Positions 22,855 to 35,699 of a stretch of DNA of 64,000 bases are shown piece by piece. The stretch is from NCBI GenBank assembly GCA_963855995.1, contig OY979724.1, positions 11,454,032-11,518,031 of the forward strand, read 5' to 3'. Source of the DNA: Muricea muricata. Taxonomy: Eukaryota > Cnidaria > Anthozoa > Malacalcyonacea > Plexauridae. The notes beneath the pieces are model-generated. The model ran no database searches. It was not told where the DNA came from and saw nothing but the letters and a program-made list of their open reading frames with translations. The first letter of the stretch is position 1; each line of letters opens with the position of its first letter. The translations under genes were made by a program, and so were the position numbers.

Positions 22855-25800
22855 ATGCACAATTTTGTACGAGTTTTAAGACCGGTGTCAAGAAGTCCAC
22901 GCCTCGAAATATCGAGAATTCAGGTAGGAATTGTCGTAAATTTTGATACAAAAGCTATATCAAAAATTTTATGTGTTTCTTGTGTCCATATATCAACAAA
23001 CAAATAAAGGAATTGAATTCTTAATATAGCTACCTGGAGTTATGACGTTAAGAGCAAAATACCTACCTGAGGCTAGCACAAATGTACTACTAACAACATT
23101 TTTGTACAAAGTTAACTCAACTCTCAACAAAAACAAACAAACCTGGTACAAGGTCAATTGGCAGAGCATTAATGCACTTCTGGTTGGCTTGTCTATTTTA
23201 GCACAGACCACCCATTTCAATCAGCTTACACGACAAATATAAAATCAAAACAGTTTGATATTACCTGATTTTAATTACACACACATTGATTAAGTCGTTT
23301 GACAGAAATTGGCCAACTATAATCTCATTATGTTAGTCACACCAAATGCAGATCAGCATTTAGCTGAGCAGCAAAATAAATTAGGCTACAATGGCTGTTG
23401 TGTTTTTTCAATTTATTTGGGTAAGCCTTACTGTTGCGAATGTGGGAGCATGCCAAATGTAGTGCACATGTTCAGATTGTGTTATAATTATGACATTGGA
23501 TGAATTTAGCCTACATTCTAGCTCCTCAATTTTTATATCTTCAATTGGGAATGATGAGTGTTATCTTGAATCCAGTTACCGTCAATGCTCAAATTAACGC
23601 CCCCATCAAATAAACGCCTCCTATTGTCTCTTTCTATTAAATGCCTCATATATATTAAATGCCCCCTAGAACCACTAAAGGGAAATTTTACAGTTTACCG
23701 TACCGTAGTCAGTACTCCAGGAATTACGAAATACATACGCCATCAAAACATTATAAAAGAACGAGAAACTGATCACGTCATCGCACACTGACGTTATTTG
23801 GGTACGGTAAAGTGTAAAGTACCCCCACTAAAGTTTATTAAATGCCCCAGGTATTTATTGAAGCATTTATGGTACCAAAAGCTTTAATGTAAGCTCATCA
23901 CTCAATGAGGGTGATTTCATCCCACAAGCATTGGGTCAATATTTTCCAACAAAACCCAACTGCACATCTTGCCGTGATTAAAAACTATAAGGTTGTTACT
24001 TGCAAGTTATGTTTTGCTGCATCAAAAATTAGTGAGCAACATGGAAATAAAAGTAAACCAAATAAAATCAAAAAGAAATTTTGCTCAACTGGGTGGCTGT
24101 TTTGTTTAGGTTCGACATTTGCCAGTATGTGTCACACCACTTAGTGAGCCACTGGAAAATGGTGAAGTGGATGAAGCTAAACCTTTCTCCTATTCCTCAG
24201 ACGTTCAGGTAATAATAAACTGGAACCCCTTTTGTGGAAAGCTTTCTTAGTTGGTCATTTCACTGATAGGTACTGCAAGCAAACCATATGGTTGGAAGAT
24301 TTACATAACCTATTTCACATTCTTTTAAAATATGTTCAGGTGACAGCATTAGGAAATGGTCTCAAAGTTGCTTCAGTTGATCGTGCAAGCCCAACATCTC
24401 GAATTGGATTGTTCTTTAAATCTGGCAGCCGACACGAGAGCTTGCAGAACAGTGGAATATCACACGTATTACGAGCTGGAGCTTTCTTGGTAAGTTCTGT
24501 GGACATCTCTTTGCAATGGATTACAAGATTTTGCTAAAACTGTTGCGAACTTAACTACCACAGCTATTTAACCTTTACTGCCATTTCAGACCACATCAGA
24601 TCACACTGGCTTTCACATCTCTAGAACAATGGAAGAAAATGGCATAAGTTTGGAGTAAGACCTAACCCTCCAAATCAATGATATAAACTTTGAGGTATCC
24701 TCAAAAATAAAGATCAAAGATATATCCCTAGCTTATTTTGCTTTGTTCCTGTTTTTTTCAGAGCCTCATCTACCAGAGAACATCTCTTCTATTCAGCACA
24801 TTGCTTAAAAGATGATGTGTAAGCTATCAATAACAGTCATGATTGTAAACTCGTAGCACAGTCACTAAGCCTGGAAGTTAATTTGATTTTGTTTATTAAA
24901 TGATTCAGGAGTCTTCTCATCCCGTACTTAGCAAGTGTGACACGAGCTCCTGAATTTCGACAGTGGGAGGTAATGGTATACAATATGTACCTGCAGTGCA
25001 GTATACGGCTACTGTCATTCGATAAAGGTTGTCAATAAAGGTTGATGATTTTTGTACACTTCGTATTCTTGCAATATACAACACTCTTTCTCACTTGCAG
25101 CTTGAAGACATTGTAGAAAATTTAGAGTTGGATCTGGCTATGGCTAAGACTAATCCACAAATAGGTAGTGTATGCAGTGTCATAGATACAAAATTCATTA
25201 GCAGGCTATGTTGAAGTCGGCAGGAGATGTGGAAAGGCTTGTACTCCGGCTAAATTGCGCATCTCCTTTTGAAGAAGGTCACACCATGACCATAGATGTG
25301 TGAATGCCATGAAATGATTAGGAAAGAGTGGGCTCAAACTACTACACTGTCAAACTTTCCCCCACCTTAGCAATGTGCAAGGTGGAGTGAGATTTTGAAA
25401 TAAGATGGAACAAAAAATTGCAAAGAATGGAGCTAATGCTTGCCCTGTCAGGACACTGTAAATTCCTTATACTATGTACAACCAGAAGCTTATTTGGGTA
25501 CTTAATTTGGAGTTTATTTTGATTGCAAAAATGAGCTAAATTTGGCACATTTTTTACAAAAAAATGTGAATAATGTATAACGATTTCAAGAAAAAATGCA
25601 TCAGTTGAAGTTTAGATATTGATTAGTGAATGTGAATTTCTGATATCTATACTAAATGCTTATTGAAGTCAAATACTGATTTTATGGGTCCTATAACAAT
25701 GTAATTAGATATTGGCACGAGAACAGGGAAATTGTGAAACTATCTGATTAATCTTGGTGTATTCTTCCAGGGAAAAATGTAATTTTTTAGGCTCTAAATT

Positions 25801-28800
25801 GCTCTAAGAACCAATCTGGGAACCAATCTAACATTCTAACACACTATCTAACACAACATTCACGTGATGCCCCCCCCCCAGCCCCCCATGTTCCTATGCC
25901 ACTGTGTACAACTTATAATGTTCCTCTTACAGGGTTAATTGAGGAGCTACATAGGATTGCATATAGGTGAGTACAAATTGTACCAACTCTCATATGAACT
26001 CCTATGGATAAGAACATATGTATTTAACACGAATACACATACAATGTTTCATTTGCTTTGCAGAAATGGTTTAAGAAACTCTATTTATTGCCAGCCCAGC
26101 AAAGTGAATACGTTTACAACTGAAATGGTAAGACTGGAAAAGTCTTTGGACAGTTCATTGTTGAACAGTTGTTTTTGTTAACAATTATGTTTGAGTGCTA
26201 TTTGTAAGTATTTTAATGTTGAGAATAATAAATCATTTATTTTTTGCAGCTCTTGAGTTTTGTCAAAGACTCGTTTGTGGGCAACCGAATGGCTGTGGTT
26301 GGTGTAGGTAAGGTTCCCTGAGGATTGTTCGAAGTGAGCATTTGTATCAGATAATTTCATCTTCATGTTTCAGATAAACATTCATTGGATCTATAGTACA
26401 ATGCTTTGCTATAGTACAATGTTTGTAATATGTTATAATGAATGTATCTATCATCATTGCGTGTTACTGTTTGTCATCTGTTATAACATTGATTCATCGT
26501 TTGTCATGTGCTTCAGTCTATAAAACTGTTGTCTTCCCTGTCAATTTAATTCCGCTGTGCCAGTTAGAGTAGTGATTTATTGATTTTCAAATTCATTGTC
26601 TATTTTCTCTTTTTTTGCTTGAGATCCCATAGACATTTCAATTATGACAAACTGTACAAAAATTGTCTTTAATGCTAGGTGTTCCTCATGACAGTTTGGT
26701 TGATTTGTGCAAGTCTCATTTCTCTGCAATCCCAGCTGGCAGTGCTGCTGTTGATGAAAAGCCAAATTATGCTGGAGGTACCATTGAAGTGTTCTGCTGT
26801 ATATATACAGTTGTTTTATTTGCTCTGAGTGTTACTGCCCAGAACACTGATTAGTCAAGTATTCATTTCAAATCTTAATTACTAGGTGAGGTTCACTGTG
26901 AACAGCCTCATGGTCTTGTTCATATTGCTCTGGCATCAGAAGGCGTAAGGTTGGTGTAGCTAAAGTTTCTTTGTCTATCTACTCTTCGATCGCAGCAAAA
27001 ACATGCAAAGTACAAGCAGCATTGACTTCCACCCAGATTTGCTGTATAATGATGTTAGCAAAACCCAAGAATTAAAGAGGAAAATGGAAACTTTTTCACA
27101 ATGTACTGTCTCATCTCTTTTGAATCATGTTTAACTAATATTTAGTGATACTATTATTCTTTAGCACCAGTGACAAGAACTACCTTGCGTTTGGTGTTTT
27201 GCAAGTAAGTATACTTTTAACTTTTTCAAATTCTGAACATTTTATGGCTGTGATCATATTAATATTTAATATTACCTTCAGTTCACCAAGCATTCATTTG
27301 CAAATTTGTGAGAGTACTCTGATCAGTTCTTCTTGTCTTTCATGCAGCGAGTTCTTGGTGTAACACCATTTATCAAGTGGGGAAGCAACACTGCGTCTTC
27401 TAGGTAATCTCGCTTACATAAACAGTGATCTTTTTAAGACAAGGATAAGGAGTGATTCCTTTGATGTTACTTTGATTTTATATCCACACCAAGTATAAAC
27501 TACATAGAAAAACACCAAAAATATCATTCTCCCAATGTGGATATTAACTCAGAGTAACACCAGAAACATGACTTTAACCCAAGTACTGTACATTGCATCA
27601 AAAGGCATAAAGGGATGATCTCTTGCCAGAGTTGTTTTTTAAATTACTAATTGTGATCTTAGGATAAATAAAGCAGTGCAAGGAGTTACAGATGGTCCAT
27701 TCATGGTAAGCATGACTTCGAAAGTACCAGAAAACATATTTTAAAAAAGGTTCAAATATTAGAACAAGCTTGTAACAAGTCTGGTAAAACCATCAAGCTT
27801 GTTTCAATCTCACAGGTAACAATCTGTGCATACAAGGAAGTTTGTAAACTATCTTTTCCTGTTCAGGAACAGCACAATTACCTACCATCCTGCTGTAGCT
27901 GGCACTCATGATGTCTTTTATTTTACCTCAGGGCTCAACATTGAATATCAACTACTCTGATTCTGGTTTGTTTGGCTTCTATGCAGCAGCTAGTCCTAAA
28001 GATGCTGCCAAGGTATGGTAGAAATTAGACCACCACCAAATTACCCTTGAATTATTGTACCCTTGAATTATGTTTACAATGACTCAAAGACCAGTGTTTT
28101 TTGTATTTTATCCTGGACTATACCTCTTCCTCGTTAGGTTACTCGTGCAATCGTGGATCAGTTTGGTAAGGTTTCCAAAGGTGAAGTCACAAAAGAAGAG
28201 GTTGAGAGAGCTAAGTATGTACTTCACTTTTCATCCACAAGCTTGATGCATGTTGCTTCAACTACTAGCAGCAAAACTGCCAATTCCTAGTTACATCAAG
28301 TCTGATTCTCACAGACTTGATGCACCTTCATGAAGCCAATGGGCGCGATGCAATTTGATGACAGATTTGCATTATTCCAGTAAATTCCACAACTTGCCTG
28401 AACTCTGACTGCATGTTTATTTTCCCTTTAGAAATCAACTAAAATCCAGCATACAGATGTCGGGCGAGAGCACTGCAGACCAAATAGAAGACATTGGCAC
28501 TCAGGTTTGATCTCATTACCACGTAGAACCTTTTCAATGCAGAATACATTGATAGTCAGACATAGTAACTTTTGTTTTTTGTTGTACTTATGCTGATGAC
28601 ATTTTAGGTTTTACAAAGTGGAACATACATATCGCCTGAGAAATGTGCGGAATCTGTGGATAAAATCACAACCGAAGATATTGTCAACGTAAGTGGATAC
28701 GTTGTTTATGCATGTTCATTTTGACCAGAATCCAATGGTGACAGATCATGCAGGATTGTCTATTATACTACTGACATTGAACGATGTTGCCAGCAAATCA

Positions 28801-29112
28801 TTGTTCAATCCTATTTTCATCGACATTGCAACAAGTTGTTTACTATATTAAACTTGTAGTATATTTTATCAACAATATAACACATCATTGTTGCTTGATT
28901 CAGATTTAAAATTTTTCTTATCTATCTCATTCCTTGTATCATCATCAATATGTTATCTAGTTTTGCACTCAAAGACAACCAAGCAAACCATATCCTAACT
29001 TCCACATTTTTAATATCTTTTCCAGGCTGCTAAACATATTTTTGCCAAGAAAGCAAGTCTAGCTGTGTTGGGTCAAAGTGAATCGTTGCCACATCTTGAC
29101 GAACTGTTATAA
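22855..29112 (+). CDS. UQCRC2: Cytochrome b-c1 complex subunit 2 (core protein 2), mitochondrial; complete 20-exon gene
   Basis: This is a core structural subunit of respiratory complex III in the inner mitochondrial membrane, belonging to the M16/processing-peptidase superfamily. The exons are 22855-22923, 24110-24208, 24340-24489, 24590-24654, 24762-24818, 24909-24969, 25101-25164, 25933-25966, 26064-26127, 26250-26307, 26679-26777, 26886-26949, 27165-27204, 27348-27403, 27663-27705, 27932-28012, 28138-28214, 28432-28504, 28608-28688 and 29026-29112. They sum to 1422 bases (473 residues; human 453). Exon 1 encodes an Arg-rich presequence with few acidic residues. GLKVASVD, RIGLFFKSGSRHE and NYSDSGLFGFYAA match core 2 proteins. 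The zinc motif HxxEH of active processing peptidases is absent (SGISHVLRAG, about residues 94-104), as is usual for UQCRC2. UQCRC1 and beta-MPP are therefore less likely. The protein ends in DELL. Confidence 0.96.
23585..23885. repeat. Repeat rich in AAATGCCCC / AAACGCC words in UQCRC2 intron 1
   Basis: Words such as AACGCCCCCATCAAATAAACGCC, TATTAAATGCCCC and TTATTAAATGCCCCAGG bracket a central segment. They look like degenerate terminal repeats of a small dispersed element. The rest of this 1.2-kb intron shows nothing recognisable. Confidence 0.5.
25165..25932. other. UQCRC2 intron 7, no feature seen
   Basis: This is the second-longest intron of the gene. It includes a C-run (25868-25885) but no recognised element. 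Confidence 0.5.
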
Positions 29113-29190
29113 TGTAGATGTTCAAATTTACCAACTAATTTGACTTAAATATTATCGGAGAGAAGGAAAGTTTGTTACAAAAATTTGTTA

Positions 29191-29196
29191 AATAAA
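29191..29196 (+). other. Candidate polyadenylation signal of UQCRC2
   Basis: AATAAA lies 79 bases after the UQCRC2 stop and is followed by a T-rich stretch. Confidence 0.75.
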
Positions 29197-29211
29197 GTTT
29201 TAATTTTAAGA

Positions 29212-29480
29212 TCACATCCAGCTTATTTTTTTGTACCGGATCTTAAAGTGTTTATGAAACGAAATTCTGTCCAACATTTTGTTGGTTGCATTAGGAAGAT
29301 CAGATAAAATAATATAACTTTTTTTAGTAGAATTTTTGTAACTATGTTTTTTGTCATTCAACTTTATAGAATATGCAAATAACACAACCATCGACGTCAT
29401 GCTGTATAATGATGTTTAATGAAAAATAACTAAAACTACACTTGCATGTGTGCAGGCTCTGTTTAACATCCATGCATAAA
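29212..29480. repeat. Dispersed repeat R4, copy downstream of UQCRC2
   Basis: It shares with 57985-58270 a collinear block: TTAAAGTGYTTATGAAA, GTCCAACATTTTGTTG, GGAAGATCRGATAAAA, AGAATATGCAAATAACACAACC, ATCGACGTCAT and CTAAAACTACACTTGCATGTG. It contains no coding sequence and begins right after the UQCRC2 polyadenylation signal. Confidence 0.75.
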
Positions 29481-31189
29481 TATTTGAATTTTATAGTTTC
29501 CATATTTATGTACCTGTATGATTTGAGAACTGGACTGAATTTATTGCATCTACTTCAAAACCATGGACCTAGTTTATAAAATTAATTATAAAAATGAAAA
29601 TTGTATACCAATGTCATATACCACCCAAGATCAATTTTGGCCACTAATCATTTGCTAAAATAATGTTCATTTTATTCTAGCACCTTGAGCATGCATTAAT
29701 GTGGAAAATTTGAAGATTAGAATTATGCTGAAGATATTAGTGAGACAGCATCGACCACAGAGATAGCCAAAGGTTTTAACTCTGCCTAACACGACAGCCT
29801 GTCTAACTACACTTATAGCAGATCCAGCCTACTACACCCTGTTGTTGAATAGGGATCAATTGATTTATTTAGTATATGCTAATCATTGAAGATACAGATT
29901 TTAAGCCTTGGAGATACATATATGTAGTGTGGATATTTCATGTATGACATTTCAAATACTACATTACTAATATCTACGACCCACTAATGCTTTATACTCT
30001 ACATGTATAAAAATAAATTCTGTAGCATTTAATGTTTTTTACCGGTATATATAATATATTTTACCTGCAGAGGAAATGTTGCAGATTTATTTCCAACATA
30101 TCCATGTACAACATGGCTTTGAATAGATAATACACGGAAATCACACATTCTATGATATCGCCTTACAAAATACAATGCAATCTTGTAAAATCACATTTAA
30201 AAAAAATACTGTATCACTGCATGCACTGTGCAACTGTGACTGTGCTATAAATTTCACCCTCAAATCAAAGTCCAGCCCGCAAACGCCCGCATCTTCTTTG
30301 ATCAATATATATGATTTCCGCCAAAGCTAAATTTGACTTCAAAAAACCCACGGGTAAATGTCAATAAGGATTATCTGCATAAAGACAAATGACTTATTAG
30401 ATAGAAAATACTTAAACAAAATAGTTTCATATATTTCTTTTATAAGAACCATGCAAAATTATGCTACATAAATTGAAGCTGACGTTTTCAGATTTTGACT
30501 GAAGTTTCTTTATCATTCATAGAATGGCTAAACCCGTCAAATCATCATCGAACAAACGTTGCTGAACTATTTATAAAAAAAGTTATTAAATTAAACTTAG
30601 GAAATGTTAGCAGCACTATATGTATTGATATTTTCTTGTTATATAACATCATATATCATTGATAAATGATAAATGATAGGTGATAACTCTGACACATTTT
30701 ATGTTCCATCACCTCCACGTCAATATAATATTCTTGTCTTCGGGTGGACCAGGAATCTAACCAGGTAACCGTTAAAACCTATTTGGTCACACGCTCATGG
30801 CTGCACAACTGCACAAGCATAAGAACTTTTACAGAAATGATAATCATTATGGCTTGATACGCAGGCTAAACAATAAATTAAGCCTGATGTGTAGATGTGG
30901 ATGGTGAAATTGGAACCATTGATCACCATTCATCACTGATGCAAAGTTTTTATACTTAGGCCTGTCCAATGAGAATTCGTGTAATTTGTGAACTAAAATG
31001 CATGGTCCCAAACATGGCCACCCTTTTTTTTTAACGCGGGAAACCTAAACTAAGGCCTGATTTATATATACTGTACGTACATTTCAGTCATGCGGAATGC
31101 AATTCAAACAATATACTAGCTAGCTAGACGACTTGCCTCATTGTGTATTGTTTAAATTGTCAGGCCTTAATTACGGTAAAAACCCTCGA

Positions 31190-31330
31190 TACATGCAATT
31201 ATTTATCTATTTATTTATTTATATAAATTTGCCAATGAAAAAACAACACATTACATACAGAAATAGTACATACGTATAAACCATTTACAGGGTACCTGGT
31301 ATGAGGAGGTCTTGCATCGGTTTGTTAGAT
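31190..31330 (-). mobile_element. LINE 3' UTR/tail fragment, minus orientation
   Basis: On the minus strand it ends ATTGGCAAATTTATATAAATAAATAAATAG. It matches the tail and adjoining 3' UTR of the 17.2-17.6 kb element, including TGTATGTAATGTG and the preceding TACCCTG. Confidence 0.6.
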
Positions 31331-32117
31331 GATCAGGGTTGGGTCATATGGCTTCTCTTCTGTTGCTATTTGTTGTTGATGTCAGTAAATTTGTGTCATT
31401 TTTTTTCCGTCCATTTTTTTTTCAAAGACAGTATGCCTGTATGGTGTAGCTTATACGCCGGATAAATAATAATTTTGTTTTTTTCAACAGCCTAAGAATG
31501 ACGCAAGAAGTGCTCCTTACTTGGATTGAGTCGAAGATTAATGTTTGCCGAATTCTGAAAGTATATGTGAAGAATCACGGATTTCTTTTTTTCTATTTCT
31601 TTTTTATATTTTTTACATATAACTTTCAATAATACTATGTTGAGCTAACATTTAACTCAACATAGAAACATTCAGGCTCAGAAAACTGGTCTTAAACGAA
31701 CACGCACGTTCTATTTTATTGTTCTTTTTCCGGATTCGCCATTTTGTTTTTACTCTATATTTGTTTAATCCCAGAATTCCATATAGCCTGATGGTCTGTA
31801 TATCTGACCCGCGTTCTATAATACTATGGTCAGCACTTGTAGAGATGCACACTACATATTACATTTATTATTATAATATTCCCCGAAGGGTGTTCCGGCA
31901 ATATCTAATTTGTCTAATTACGTATTAATAAGCAAAAATTATCGATAATTATCTTATTATACTAAAATAGTCTACATATTAAAATTATTTACGCTATCTA
32001 TCTACCAAATAGACGACACGGTCAGTTTGGACTTTGGTAGATGGAAACAAGTGCTGACCATAAATACTTGTTAGCATAAGCTCCATATATACCATGAATA
32101 AGAACTCAAGCCAGTGC

Positions 32118-32267
32118 AAAAGCCGAAGATGGTAGAAAGGAGCTATAAGACGTCAATCTTAATCCTCTGCGCGATCAAAATAGAGATATGTTGCTATGTT
32201 AACCGCGCAGAGGACTGAGATTGGCGCCCTATAGCTCCTTTAATTTCCGCCATCTTTGACTTTACCT
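32118..32267. mobile_element. MITE-like imperfect hairpin, about 150 bp
   Basis: GAAGATGGTAGAAAGGAGCTATAAGACGTCAATCTTAATCCTCTGCGCG pairs imperfectly with the segment ending at 32267. The loop is about 35 bp. Confidence 0.6.
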
Positions 32268-34833
32268 TTCTTAAGGCCGACTGACTAGAATTCCTACTCC
32301 AGATATATATGGAGCTCACTAATCTTGGTGGTGTGTGCAATGTAGCCTGGTTTCGATTTAGTTCTAACGGTCGCCGTAAACACGAAAGTTTCGACTAAAT
32401 AGAAACCGACCATACACAGTTTTTTAAGTCATGTATTTTATAGTTATAAAAATCCTGACTGATCTCTTAGTATTTTTCGATTCTGATCACCTGACGATGA
32501 ACTGTCGTTGTCGAAATCTGAAAGGCAATGTTAGTACCCGACCGAATTGGGACTTAAGGGTTGGGGCCCCCACCCGGGCCCATATACGTTACCAACAAAG
32601 ACGTCCACCAATCCTTCTGTGTCCAACACTCGCGTACCTGAAACTTAACCTAGGTACCATTTGTACCGCTTACATTATAACATGCACTCCTAATTCATGC
32701 ACTGCTAACATGCATTTTTGTTCAAAAATCAAAATAAGCTTAAGATTAAAGCTGAGTAACGTAATTTGTCCTTTCAAAATTGTTCATCAACGAAATGGTA
32801 TGCTCTTTGTAATTCTAATGAAAATTTGGTGGTAAAAATTGAACTGCTTAAGTCGTGTTGACATTACTCAGCTTTAACCCTCACCACCAAGATTCTTCTG
32901 AAAGGTGTAATTAGCCGCAATAAAAAGAAAGCTATACTTGATTGAGAAACATACAACTACCTGTAACTTCCCGACAAAGGACCTTTTCTCAGAAGCTTTT
33001 ACATTCATTTTCAGGTAGTTCCATTTTTCTCAATCAGAAGCTCCTCCATTCATTATTAAACTATTGATGTACACCTTTTTTCATGCACCTTGTTTTATGC
33101 CCATTCTACCCTTTCAGACCCTTGTTGTTCATCTTAATTTCAATTCCCTTTTTCCCTGTTGACCCCATACGTTCATTGAACGTACGCTTGCGTTTAATTT
33201 TTTTACCCTTTCAGCAATCCTGAAAGTCATTAGATATACAGACCGAACGCAAGTAATGATTTAAATTGTTCATCAGTCATTAACGTATGGACATGTAAGT
33301 CAGTCAGTAACGTAGTCATGCTCAAGGAATTTTTCGGTTTGAGGAGATTTGTCTAATGAGGTCATATCATATGAGACATTGCTTGCCAAAGTAAAATGAT
33401 ATCATGCATTTCTGACTCTTTTTGTAACAAAATAAGGTTAGGTATCTTTCTTGTTGGGTTTTGTTGTTTCTGAATTTGTCAAGTTTGATTCGAATTTTCT
33501 CAAAAAGAATACAAAATGAATCAACTGGATTGAAATATAAGAGGTATTTCGTTAACGTTTTCTAAAATTATATACCAACAGCCAGTCTATGACCTTATCT
33601 CCAACAAACCTTATAAACCCTTCATAAGTTTAATCCTACTATTTTTTTGCCAGTGATGGCGTTGATTTTTTAATCAGATTATAATGTCATGTTCATTTTA
33701 GTAATGCAATTTTTCAGTTATAATCAAATTCATACAAGCAAGGAGAGCACAAAATCAAAATGATAGCTTAAACTTGTTTGAAGGGTTTATAATGCCAAAT
33801 ATAAAAACCTACGACAGAATATCAGCATATATCAAATTCAATATAAGCGACCTCTGTCGTTATTGAAATGTTAATATATAGAAGTTCATGGATGCCGCGC
33901 AGTCATCGCTGTTTTACTTTTTTATTCATCAAAATCCGCCATGTTTGCCATTCACTCCTCTATATCATTTCAATAGTCCTTTCTTTTCTACCAGGCTTGG
34001 TTTCTGCGCGTGCATTTTCATTTTGTTATTTCATTTTACATCATCACTATATGTTCTTGATACGTGCATTTTAAGAGTAGCAATGCATATTTATGTGACT
34101 GTTTTTAACATGATTTATGCAAGAATGTACGTATGTCGTGCATTTGAGGAGTAGCTATGTGTATGAAGGTTATTAATTAACATTACGTCCTAGTGTGTAA
34201 TGACCTAATTTGATGAGGAGTATAACTATGCATGTATTTCTCACATTTCTTATTTAATTTTTACCAAGCCTGAATTATTTCCATCTTATATCACTCGAGA
34301 CATTCCTGAGTAATGTTACTGAATGACTTCAACACATGTACATACTGTGGTAAATCATGCACTATAATTATAATAACCTATGTTAAAGCAGGCAAATCCT
34401 GGTGGTTGAGCACGGTTGCCTGGAAGAGAACCTTAGGAAATAGAGAAAAACTCTCTTTCCTCCAGTTGCTTCAAGCACAACCCCTAAATTTTGCCAATTG
34501 TCTGAACTAATATCTAATGAGCAGCATATATTAGTTTTGTAATCGAATATTATGCAACCTCCATAACATAAAACCTTTATACAACTCCGTTTCGAGCGCT
34601 TTAAGCGAAAGCCCTTCAAGGCCCTTTGTCGGAAAGTTAATAAATATCATAGACTTATATCCGATTCTTTAACCGGTTGCTGTCGACGAAGACATTAATG
34701 ACTAACTTAATCTAACCGTTTTCCAGACAAAATCCACTTAAATTCAGCTTAGTTATTCAACTTTAATTCTGACCACCAGGATTCTATACTAATTACCTTT
34801 TACCATTTGTGTCACCTTGTTGTCATTCGTCAG

Positions 34834-35560
34834 GCATCTGGTCATCTGGCACTGCTTATCTGGCATTTGGTCATCTGGTACTGTACGTCTGGCATCTAGT
34901 CGTCTGGTACTGGTCGTCTGACATCTGGTTATCTTCCCTGGTCGTCTGACATCTGGTACTTGCTGTCTGGAATCTGGTCATCTGGCACTGGTCGTCTTAC
35001 ATCTGGTCATCTGGCACTGGTCGTCTGGCATCTGGTCATCTGGCACTGGTCGTCTGACAGCTGGCACTGGTCGTCTGGCATCGGTCTGGCACTGGTCGTC
35101 TGACATCTGGTCATCTGGCATCTGGCACTGGTCGTCTGGTCATCTGGCACTGGTCGTCTGACATCTGGTCATCTGCCCTGGTCGTCTGGCATCTGGTCAT
35201 CTGGCACTGGTCGTCTGACAGCTGGCACTGGTCGTCTGGAATCTGGAACTGGTCATCTGACATCTGGTCATCTGGCACTGGTCGTCTGACATCTGGTCAT
35301 CTGCCCTGGTCGTCTGGTATCTGGTCATCTGGCACTGGTCGTCTGACATCTGGTCATCTGGCACTGGTCGTCTGACAGCTGACACTGGTCGTCTGGAATC
35401 TGGAACTGGTCATCTGACATCTGGTCATCTGGAACTGGTCATCTGACATCTGGTCATCTGGAACTGGTCATCTGACATCTGGCACTGGTCGCCTGACATC
35501 TGGCACTAGTCGCCTGACATCTGGTCATCTGGCACTGGTGACCGGGCATCTGGCTCTCGT
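34834..35560. repeat. CATCTGGTCATCTGGCACTGGTCGTCTGA minisatellite
   Basis: About 730 bp are made almost entirely of variants of 10-11 bp submotifs (CATCTGGTCAT, CTGGCACTGGTCGT, CTGACAG). They are arranged in 29-30 bp and longer higher-order units. Frames on the minus strand give artefactual DDQ-rich peptides. Confidence 0.95.
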
Positions 35561-35699
35561 TTTGACGATTCTCCTCCCCGTACACGTTTTAGATCATGCA
35601 TGAAATCGAAATTATATATGCTAACTGAAAGCATTAAGCAACGGAAAGGCAAGAGCGATGGGATGGATGGCCTTAAAAACTGGTTTAATATATTTAATT

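Larger units (their letters stand above)
29481..34830. other. Intergenic, no gene recognised
   Basis: AT-rich sequence without recognisable exons or RNA genes. It contains a possible inverted-repeat element bounded by TTAAGGCCTGA-like ends (about 31050-31175), a LINE tail (31190-31330) and an imperfect hairpin element (32118-32267). The longest frame (32431-32835) lacks family features. Confidence 0.5.

Noticed and set aside
22855-29112. UQCRC1 or mitochondrial processing peptidase beta in place of UQCRC2
   Set aside because: The HxxEH zinc site is missing, and the NYSDSGLFG and C-terminal DEL features fit core protein 2.
35197-35385. DDQ-rich peptide frame
   Set aside because: It is a translation of the CTGGTCATCTGG minisatellite; there is no independent evidence of coding.
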